Assembly: GCA_018824795.1 (NCBI GenBank)
Contig: JAHJFL010000013.1
Span: 1-5,304 of the forward strand
From: a bacterium
Lineage (GTDB): Bacteria; Campylobacterota; Campylobacteria; Campylobacterales; Sulfurimonadaceae
Direction of reading: 5' to 3'
Length of the DNA: 5,304 nt
The notes below the pieces were generated by a model. That model did not search any database and was not told the DNA's origin. It worked only from the letters and a program-made list of their open reading frames with translations. Of this stretch, positions 1 through 4,925 are shown in pieces. Every line of letters starts with the position of its first letter. Within the stretch, counting starts at the first letter, position 1. The position numbers and the translations under genes were made by a program.

Positions 1-231
1 CTTAAAAGTGAAATTGCCGACATTTCAAATACCTCTTCAAAACCTTACGGTGGAGCAATTACGGCAGGACTTTTCTTAGATAAATTCATCAAAGAAGAAA
101 ATAAAGAGAAATGGCTTCACTTTGATATTGCAGGTTCAGCGTATACTGAAACTCCATGGGACTGTAATGTTTACGGTGCGACTGGTGCTAGCGTTAGAAT
201 GATAAGTGATTTTTTAAAAAACATAAAATAA
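1..231 (+). CDS. pepA: Leucyl aminopeptidase (M17 family), C-terminal fragment
   Basis: This is the last 76 codons of a gene that begins before the window, open from base 1 and ending in TAA at 229-231. The product would be a cytoplasmic, metal-dependent M17 aminopeptidase that removes N-terminal residues from peptides. Visible family hallmarks are LKSEIADISN at residues 1-10, the glycine-rich YGGAITAGLFLDKFI at 16-30, HFDIAGSAYTE at 40-50 and GATGASVR at 60-67, in the order expected for the C-terminal end of the catalytic domain. The metal-binding signature (NTDAEGRL type) lies upstream and cannot be checked. The next gene starts 7 bases after the stop, so co-transcription is likely. In Campylobacter jejuni, as recalled, pepA lies directly beside ychF; here two genes separate them. 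The family is clear, but specificity and full length cannot be judged from this fragment. Confidence 0.93.
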   Translation, partial: LKSEIADISNTSSKPYGGAITAGLFLDKFIKEENKEKWLHFDIAGSAYTETPWDCNVYGATGASVRMISDFLKNIK

Positions 232-238
232 ACTGCTG

Positions 239-703
239 ATGCTAAGCAAAAACAACCTCAATAAACTCCTTGGACTTCTCTTTGTCCTTGGATTTTTCCT
301 CTTTAACTATTTTACTAACCCTCCACAAACGCAGCCTCGTCAACAAACTCAAGAAAAAACTTCTCTTGAAAAACAATCTTCTGTTGAGGAAGCTTTCAGT
401 AAAAAACAAAGTAATGTTCAAGTTAGTGGCTCAGGAGTTGTTCTGCGTTTACTTAAAGATGACACTAATGGTCTCAGACACCAAAAAATACTTCTGCATT
501 TAGACTCAGGACAAACAATTCTGATTGCTCACAATATAGACTTGTCTCCAAGAATTGATACTCTTGCAAAAGGTGACACACTTACGTTTTATGGTGAATA
601 TGAATATAACGCCAAAGGCGGAGTTGTTCATTGGACACATCACGACCCTCAAAAACGCCATGTCGATGGTTGGTTGAAACATAATGATAAAATCTATCAG
701 TAA
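239..703 (+). CDS. DUF3465 family protein, N-terminally membrane-anchored or secreted
   Basis: A 154-residue protein recognised as DUF3465, a family of unknown function common in Gammaproteobacteria. Residues 1-10 are short and basic, followed by a hydrophobic segment (about 9-25, LGLLFVLGFFLFNYF). This is a signal anchor or signal peptide, with no lipobox cysteine and no obvious cleavage site. Residues 27-55 form a Gln/Lys/Ser-rich linker. The domain proper (about 58-154) has GSGVVLRLLKDD at 64-75, GLRHQ at 78-82, IAHNIDLSPRI at 96-106, a Tyr/Trp/His-rich block at 112-137 including GGVVHWTHHDP, and GWLKHND near the end. The many histidines are family features; whether they bind metal or ligand is unknown. 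The domain should face the periplasm. The start is the only plausible one: upstream in frame are two CTG codons and then a stop. The Shine-Dalgarno is poor, so translation may be coupled to pepA 7 bases upstream. Family assignment is from remembered motifs. Confidence 0.85.
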   Translation: MLSKNNLNKLLGLLFVLGFFLFNYFTNPPQTQPRQQTQEKTSLEKQSSVEEAFSKKQSNVQVSGSGVVLRLLKDDTNGLRHQKILLHLDSGQTILIAHNIDLSPRIDTLAKGDTLTFYGEYEYNAKGGVVHWTHHDPQKRHVDGWLKHNDKIYQ

Positions 704-711
704 GTTGAACT

Positions 712-1194
712 ATGCCTAAAAATCTCCTTTTCACAGATGGCAGTGTAAATCCAAAAACGCAAATAGGTTTTGGAGCTTATCTGTTTTTAAAAGGAGATAA
801 TATCGCCAAACCTACTTTAGTGCAAAACATACAAACCAAAAAATTTGAAAACACTTCTTCAACTAAATTGGAGTTAGAGACTCTGCTTTGGGCATTAAAA
901 GAAGTAAACGCAAAAGTCTTTCCACTGCTCATCTACACAGATTGTCAAAATATACTCGGCCTAATGACAAGAAGAGAAAAGTTTGAAAATAATAACTACA
1001 TCTCAAAAACGGGCAAAGAGATAAAAAATCATCTGCTTTATAAAGAATTTTATGCTTTTACAGACCTGCACAAATGTGAATTTGTCAAAATAAAAGGGCA
1101 TAAGAAAAAAGAGTTCAAAGATGAACTCGACACAATGTTTTCACTTGTAGACAAAGCTGCCCGAAATGCTTTAAGAGAAAACACTCTCCAATAG
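712..1194 (+). CDS. RNase H-fold protein, probable RNA-DNA hybrid ribonuclease
   Basis: A 160-residue single-domain protein with the RNase HI catalytic pattern: Asp9 in LLFTDGS (5-11), Glu54 in STKLELETLLWAL (50-62), Asp77 in YTDCQN (75-80), His130 in VKIKGH, and Asp147 in SLVDKAARNALR (144-155). These match E. coli RNase HI Asp10, Glu48, Asp70, His124 and Asp134, so cleavage of RNA in RNA-DNA hybrids with Mg2+ is expected. It differs from ordinary RnhA: the middle (about 85-118) lacks the tryptophan-rich basic handle and instead reads RREKFENNNYISKTGKEIKN followed by LYKEFY. The segment before the final Asp is lengthened by KKKEFKDELDTMF. This looks like a separate RNase H subfamily, so rnhA is not assigned. 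It starts 8 bases after the DUF3465 stop with no strong Shine-Dalgarno, implying the same operon. Actual substrate is unknown. Confidence 0.85.
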   Translation: MPKNLLFTDGSVNPKTQIGFGAYLFLKGDNIAKPTLVQNIQTKKFENTSSTKLELETLLWALKEVNAKVFPLLIYTDCQNILGLMTRREKFENNNYISKTGKEIKNHLLYKEFYAFTDLHKCEFVKIKGHKKKEFKDELDTMFSLVDKAARNALRENTLQ

Positions 1195-1212
1195 TCCCAC
1201 TTATAAAAACTC

Positions 1213-1241
1213 CAAGTAAAGTTTAGCTATTATTGCATAAT
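1213..1241 (+). promoter_or_regulatory. Candidate sigma-70 promoter for ychF
   Basis: The 75-base gap between the RNase H gene and ychF is very AT-rich. CATAAT at 1236-1241 matches five of six bases of the TATAAT -10 box and follows a T-rich stretch, as in Campylobacterota promoters, which usually lack a clear -35 box. No convincing -35 is seen at 1213-1218 (CAAGTA). Initiation near 1248 would give a leader of about 20 bases ending in the ychF Shine-Dalgarno. Read-through from the pepA operon is also possible, since no terminator hairpin is visible in the gap. Confidence 0.35.
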
Positions 1242-1259
1242 TATTAATTAAGCACTATA

Positions 1260-1264
1260 AAGGG
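1260..1264 (+). promoter_or_regulatory. Ribosome binding site of ychF
   Basis: AAGGG lies 5 bases before the ATG at 1270. It is the clearest Shine-Dalgarno on this strand apart from that of the gene at 2400. It supports the 1270 start, which also yields the canonical YchF N-terminus. Confidence 0.7.
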
Positions 1265-1269
1265 TTACA

Positions 1270-2370
1270 ATGGGATTAGCAATAGGTCTGGTAGGACTTC
1301 CAAACGTAGGTAAATCAACAACTTTCAACGCACTCACAAAAGCACAAAATGCAGAAGCTGCAAACTATCCATTTTGTACAATAGAGCCAAATAAGGCTAT
1401 TGTTCCGGTTCCAGATAAAAGATTAAACGCACTTGCAAAAATCGTTAATCCAGAAAAAATTCAGTACTCTACTTTAGACTTCGTAGATATCGCAGGCCTA
1501 GTAAAAGGTGCAAGCAAAGGTGAAGGTTTAGGAAATAAATTTCTCTCAAACATCCGTGAAACAGAAGTTATTCTTCAAATTGTAAGATGTTTTGAAGATG
1601 ACAACATTGTTCACAACGAAGGAAGCATAGACCCATTACGCGACGTTGAGATTATTGAAGGTGAGCTTATCTTGGCTGATATTGAAGTGCTTTCTAACCG
1701 CATAGAAAGACTTAAAAAACAAGCCAAAACAGAAAAAACTGCCAAAGCAATGCTAGAACTCGCTGAAGAACTTTTAGAGTTTTTAGGTGATGGAAATCTT
1801 GCAATTAACTTCAAAAATTGTGAAAGTGATGAGTACAAGCAACTTATGCAAGAGACACGTCTTTTGACTAACAAAGAGATTATGTACGGTGCAAACGTTG
1901 ATGAAGACGGACTACTTGAAGACAATGAATATGTAGTTGCTCTCAAAGAACATGCTGCAAAAAATAACTGCGAAATCATTAAACTTTGTGCAAAAATAGA
2001 AGAAGAGCTCATTGGTCTCAGCGAAGAAGAAGCGAATGAATTTTTGGCAGATCTTGGCGTTGAAGAGTCTGGACTTGAACAGATTATTCACAAAGGTTTT
2101 GACAAACTCGGTCTTATGAGTTACTTTACTGCCGGTGTTAAAGAGGTTCGTGCCTGGACAATCCGTAAAAACACTCCTGCTCCAAAAGCTGCAGCTGCAA
2201 TACATAATGACTTTGAAAAAGGCTTTATCCGTGCAGAAGTTATTGCTTACAAAGACTTTATTGAACTTGGTGGTGAAGCCAAAGCTAAAGAAGCGGGTAA
2301 AATGAGACTTGAAGGTAAAGAATATATAGTGCAAGATGGTGATGTTATGCACTTTAGATTTAATCTCTAA
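1270..2370 (+). CDS. ychF: Redox-responsive ribosome-binding ATPase YchF (Obg family)
   Basis: A 366-residue protein of normal YchF length. YchF is a cytoplasmic P-loop NTPase that prefers ATP to GTP, binds ribosomes and negatively regulates oxidative-stress responses. Visible motifs are the P-loop GLPNVGKST (9-17), the switch I region YPFCTIEPN (33-41), the G3 motif DIAG (73-76) followed by LVKGASKGEGLGNKF, and ANVDED (208-213), which replaces the guanine-specifying NKxD motif and fits ATP preference. A charged helical region (about 130-175) corresponds to the family's coiled-coil arm. The C-terminal TGS domain covers about 282-366, with VRAWTI, FEKGFIRAEVI and VQDGDVMHFRFN. Cys36 aligns with E. 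coli Cys35, reported as the thioredoxin-linked redox switch. It probably has its own promoter, and the next gene follows closely. Identification is very secure. Confidence 0.97.
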   Translation: MGLAIGLVGLPNVGKSTTFNALTKAQNAEAANYPFCTIEPNKAIVPVPDKRLNALAKIVNPEKIQYSTLDFVDIAGLVKGASKGEGLGNKFLSNIRETEVILQIVRCFEDDNIVHNEGSIDPLRDVEIIEGELILADIEVLSNRIERLKKQAKTEKTAKAMLELAEELLEFLGDGNLAINFKNCESDEYKQLMQETRLLTNKEIMYGANVDEDGLLEDNEYVVALKEHAAKNNCEIIKLCAKIEEELIGLSEEEANEFLADLGVEESGLEQIIHKGFDKLGLMSYFTAGVKEVRAWTIRKNTPAPKAAAAIHNDFEKGFIRAEVIAYKDFIELGGEAKAKEAGKMRLEGKEYIVQDGDVMHFRFNL

Positions 2371-2390
2371 CACATATTTCTAATTATTCT

Positions 2391-2394
2391 GGAG
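2391..2394 (+). promoter_or_regulatory. Ribosome binding site deciding the 2400 start
   Basis: GGAG, preceded by TCT, lies 5 bases before the ATG at 2400. The in-frame GTG at 2394 overlaps this site and has no other Shine-Dalgarno upstream, so the ATG is the better start and the protein is two residues shorter than the longest reading. Confidence 0.75.
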
Positions 2395-2399
2395 TGAAA

Positions 2400-2999
2400 A
2401 TGAAACTTGAATATGCTGGGCCAAAGCCGATTATATCTCATACTGGTATTGCTTTTGACAAGAATAAAGAGGATAAATACAGTTATCTAAGTGTATTGGT
2501 AAGACTTTTAAATGCTTTTAATCACGAGTATATAGAAGACAAAACCTATGTATGTGATGCTGACATCAAAGACCTTAGCAGTGATGAACTCTATAAAGAA
2601 CTCAAAAAATATTGTGAAAATATCGATAAGCTTATAAAATCTGAAAATCATGCCGTTGAAGGAAAAATAGAGCATGACCTCGATAGAGCTCATGAAAATT
2701 TAATTTTAAATGATGCAGCAAAAGAAACGCTAGAAAATAATATAAAAATAATGCATGACTATATGATTCAAAGATCAATCAATAAAAGTGTCTATTATTG
2801 TGGTATTCATGCTTTGGCAAAAATCATAGAACGAGAGAAAATAGAACATATAACAGTTCCAATGTTTATAAAATACACGCATGTACTCCATTCAGTTCAA
2901 GGTGTACTCAGAACTGAAAAAAGACCGGTAGAGAGTGATTTAAGTATTTTTGAAGAGGATGAAAAGCTTTTTGCAAAACTGCAGATAATTTATATCTGA
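2400..2999 (+). CDS. Conserved-looking protein of unknown function downstream of ychF
   Basis: A 199-residue protein that I cannot assign to a named family. It appears cytoplasmic, with no signal peptide or membrane segment. The N-terminus MKLEYAGPKPIISHTGIAFD is compact and proline/glycine-containing. The rest is highly charged and mostly helical: an acidic/lysine-rich region at about 55-120, then the more conserved-looking MIQRSINKSVYYCGIHALAK (122-141), then VPMFIKYTHVLHSV (153-166) and an acidic tail. Cysteines are at 52, 72 and 134, in no metal-site spacing. Base composition matches its neighbours and the Shine-Dalgarno is good, so it is a real gene. It follows ychF by 29 bases without a terminator and is probably co-transcribed. 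Its last 10 bases overlap the end of psd on the other strand, within an inverted repeat. I have a vague memory of similar proteins beside ychF in Sulfurimonas-type genomes, unconfirmed here. No function is proposed. Confidence 0.85.
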   Translation: MKLEYAGPKPIISHTGIAFDKNKEDKYSYLSVLVRLLNAFNHEYIEDKTYVCDADIKDLSSDELYKELKKYCENIDKLIKSENHAVEGKIEHDLDRAHENLILNDAAKETLENNIKIMHDYMIQRSINKSVYYCGIHALAKIIEREKIEHITVPMFIKYTHVLHSVQGVLRTEKRPVESDLSIFEEDEKLFAKLQIIYI

Positions 3000-3010
3000 G
3001 ACAGTTTTGC
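2973..3010. terminator. Hairpin at the convergent gene ends, candidate bidirectional terminator
   Basis: Two nested perfect inverted repeats are seen. The outer arms GCAAAACTG (2973-2981) and CAGTTTTGC (3002-3010) give 9 base pairs. The inner arms CAGATA (2982-2987) and TATCTG (2993-2998) give 6 base pairs around a 5-base loop. Only a 3-base bulge (AGA, 2999-3001) separates them on one side. The structure contains both stop codons and the 10-base overlap of the converging genes, so either transcript could form it. There is no classic U-tract directly after the stem on either strand. On the minus strand a TTTT run begins about 7 bases beyond the stem. A structural role is likely, but efficient intrinsic termination is unproven. 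Confidence 0.6.
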
Positions 3011-3817
3011 GATAACTTCTCCGTATTTTACATTTTCACCCGCACTTACTTCGAGTTCAAGCATATCTTTTTGTGCCAATATAACAATAGTTGAACCCAT
3101 CTCAAAACATCCAAAATCAGTTCCCTTGTCAAGATACAGATTTTCAAATGTGTAAGCATTTGGCTTTGTAGCTTCTGCGTTCGTTTGAATACGGGGTTCA
3201 AAATTCACCTGCATCACTCCAACATTTAAAGCACTTACTAAAACCATATAAAATCTCTGTTTTGAAGTCGTCTCACAGAGTAAAACCACTCTCTCATTCT
3301 CTATAAAAAGATTGATTCTTTTTTTAAGCGAAGGCATATTTACAGGATAAAATTTCCCCGGAATATGTACAGCTTTCAAAACTTTGAGATTTGTAGGAAT
3401 ATGGTAACGATGGTAGTCTTTTGGAGAAAGATAAAAGTTAATAAACGTTCCATCGCTGATAATACTTTTTTCTTCATGAGTGAACTCTTCTCCTAAAAGT
3501 TCATTACATTTATATCGCATTCCTTTAATTTGAAGTGCATAATCACTTGTAATTTCACCACATTCGGAGATTAAAGAATCACATGGTGAGATAAAATCTT
3601 CTGCGTTTAGGGAGTAATTTCTGTCTTCTTTGAGTTTTCTTGTAAAAAGAGCATTTAAACTTTTGTAAGTGCTAGGAGAGTGAAACTCACTCATATCTAA
3701 GCCCATTAATGAAACATAGGAGCCATTTACAATTTTTTGAAACCACTTTGGAAATTTCTTTGAAGCAAACTTTCCAAAACTTTGTGAAATTGCTGATGTT
3801 ATATGTCTTTTGTTCAT
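2990..3817 (-). CDS. psd: Phosphatidylserine decarboxylase proenzyme
   Basis: A 275-residue protein that converts phosphatidylserine to phosphatidylethanolamine, the last step of PE synthesis, at the inner membrane. Psd is made as a proenzyme that cuts itself before a serine, which becomes the pyruvoyl cofactor. The cleavage motif is MGST at residues 240-243, between Gly241 and Ser242, giving a beta chain of about 241 residues and an alpha chain of 34. Matches to the E. coli self-cleavage Asp and His are Asp80 in ISPCDS (76-81) and His139 in LSPKDYHRYHIP (130-141). HIPGKFYPVN (151-160) and NVGVMQVNFEPRI (198-210) are further family features. It is shorter than the E. coli enzyme (about 320 residues). 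The MGST in place of LGST is a mild variant. It is the last gene of thiL-truD-psd, starts 10 bases after the truD stop, and overlaps the converging gene by 10 bases. Confidence 0.95.
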   Translation of the reverse strand: MNKRHITSAISQSFGKFASKKFPKWFQKIVNGSYVSLMGLDMSEFHSPSTYKSLNALFTRKLKEDRNYSLNAEDFISPCDSLISECGEITSDYALQIKGMRYKCNELLGEEFTHEEKSIISDGTFINFYLSPKDYHRYHIPTNLKVLKAVHIPGKFYPVNMPSLKKRINLFIENERVVLLCETTSKQRFYMVLVSALNVGVMQVNFEPRIQTNAEATKPNAYTFENLYLDKGTDFGCFEMGSTIVILAQKDMLELEVSAGENVKYGEVIAKLSQI

Positions 3818-3822
3818 GATTA

Positions 3823-3827
3823 TCCTT
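3823..3827 (-). promoter_or_regulatory. Ribosome binding site of psd, touching the truD stop
   Basis: On the minus strand AAGGA lies 5 bases before the psd ATG (3817-3815) and directly follows the truD stop TAG (3830-3828). The extended anti-Shine-Dalgarno match AGAAGGA includes two bases of that stop. This layout favours re-use of terminating ribosomes, that is, translational coupling. Confidence 0.7.
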
Positions 3828-4913
3828 CTATTTTTTTGAATCCGTAATTTTTCGTTTAGCTATCTCTTCTATTAAAACAGTTGCGTAAGAACCTTTTGGA
3901 AGTGTAAAATTCATTTCATACTGCGCTTCTTCAGGAAGATGTCTACCCTCGACTTTTGTGGCATAAATCCATGCATATCTTCTTGCACCATCTTCATTTA
4001 TCTCTGAGTTATACTCTTTTTCAATCTCTCCGGCAATACCGCTCGAAGTTTTTACTTTTTTACCACACAGCAGGCCCGTAACAGAAATATCACGTGTGTT
4101 AAATCTCTCAAAATCATGCTCACTTCCGTCAAAATCAAATAATCTTCCATACGGATAGTGTTCCATAATATCACCAGAGATGAGTTTAAAAGGATGTTTT
4201 TGCGCTTTCATTTTTTTGATTTCATCATTTGGAAAATTTAAAATTGGCTCAAGTTCTTTAGCATCAAAACTACTTACAAGAGCGTTTATTTCCAAGCGTC
4301 TGCTGAGCCAAAGATTAAAAAGATGACTTTGATAAGCACTGATAAGCAATTTTTTTATTTTAGGATTTCTCTCTTTTTTCTCACCTTTTGCAATTTGTTC
4401 GCCTAAAATATGGTTGTCACCGTCATTGCCAAAACGTTGATAACCAAAGAAATTTGGTATTCCGTACTCAGCAATATTTTTAAGTGCCTGATCAATTTTT
4501 TGAGCAGAAGTAGGATTTACTTTTTTAAGCTTGATGTAAAATCTATTTCCCTGAAGATGCCCAATTCTAATCTTATTGTTATGATACGCTTTTGAAAGTA
4601 TTTTGATACTTTCATGCTCAAACTTATCCATAGCTTCTTCATGTTTTTTATGTAGTGAAATATACTGTTTTGTCATTGCATGCTTATCTTTAAGCCCTGC
4701 GTAACCTATCTCTTTTTGTTGTATACCTAGGTATCTGGCAATTGCACTCACCATCTCTAGAGTAGATAAACTCTTTTTTCTTACAAAAAGAACAAGGTGT
4801 TCTCCCTCACCTGAAAACTCATATAAAGGTATCTCTTCAACCACAAAATCACGAGGAGTTTGTCTAAAATGAAAATCGATACTCGCGTGACCTAGAGAAT
4901 AAAATCTGTCCAT
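3828..4913 (-). CDS. truD: tRNA pseudouridine(13) synthase TruD
   Basis: A 361-residue protein close to the E. coli length (349). TruD converts uridine 13 in the D-arm of certain tRNAs (tRNA-Glu in E. coli) to pseudouridine. The catalytic Asp is Asp76 in YAGLKDKHAMTKQ (71-83). Also visible are RDFVVEE at 21-27 (family N-terminal strand), GNRFYI (122-127), NFFGYQRFG (154-162, including the conserved Phe that packs at the active site), SAYQSHLFN (192-200) and the C-terminal LPKGSYATVLIEEI (338-351). The TRUD insertion domain occupies roughly 155-305. The start at 4913 has a strong Shine-Dalgarno and gives a normal N-terminus. It is flanked by thiL upstream (10 bases between stop and ATG) and psd downstream (10 bases). 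The thiL-truD pairing is also known in Campylobacter as recalled. The three genes have no shared pathway, so the operon probably reflects conserved gene order rather than one process. Confidence 0.96.
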   Translation of the reverse strand: MDRFYSLGHASIDFHFRQTPRDFVVEEIPLYEFSGEGEHLVLFVRKKSLSTLEMVSAIARYLGIQQKEIGYAGLKDKHAMTKQYISLHKKHEEAMDKFEHESIKILSKAYHNNKIRIGHLQGNRFYIKLKKVNPTSAQKIDQALKNIAEYGIPNFFGYQRFGNDGDNHILGEQIAKGEKKERNPKIKKLLISAYQSHLFNLWLSRRLEINALVSSFDAKELEPILNFPNDEIKKMKAQKHPFKLISGDIMEHYPYGRLFDFDGSEHDFERFNTRDISVTGLLCGKKVKTSSGIAGEIEKEYNSEINEDGARRYAWIYATKVEGRHLPEEAQYEMNFTLPKGSYATVLIEEIAKRKITDSKK

Positions 4914-4919
4914 ATTTTG

Positions 4920-4925
4920 CCTTTT
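4920..4925 (-). promoter_or_regulatory. Ribosome binding site of truD, overlapping the thiL stop
   Basis: On the minus strand AAAAGG lies 6 bases before the truD ATG (4913-4911), and its first two A bases are the last two of the thiL stop TAA (4926-4924). The arrangement nearly repeats the truD-psd junction and indicates coupled translation. Confidence 0.7.

Noticed and set aside
210..221. TTTTTTAAAAAA palindrome near the end of pepA as a terminator
   Set aside because: It has no loop or GC stem, lies inside coding sequence, and closely spaced genes follow.
270..503. Plus-strand open frame inside the DUF3465 gene in another frame
   Set aside because: The Leu/Lys-rich translation has no family features, while the overlapping frame shows clear DUF3465 motifs.
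1256..1261. TATAAA as the -10 box of ychF
   Set aside because: It overlaps the Shine-Dalgarno and would place the transcript start at or after the start codon; CATAAT at 1236-1241 is better placed.
1611..2373. Two long minus-strand open frames opposite ychF (1611-2012 and 1912-2373)
   Set aside because: They lie wholly or almost wholly opposite a secure YchF coding region, have low-complexity Ser/Phe-rich translations, and show no supporting start signals.
2394..2396. GTG as start of the gene after ychF
   Set aside because: It overlaps the GGAG Shine-Dalgarno that is correctly spaced for the ATG at 2400.
4410..4595. Small plus-strand open frames opposite truD and thiL (4410-4595, 4940-5230, 4974-5156)
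   Set aside because: They are antisense to confidently identified genes and have no start signals or recognisable motifs.
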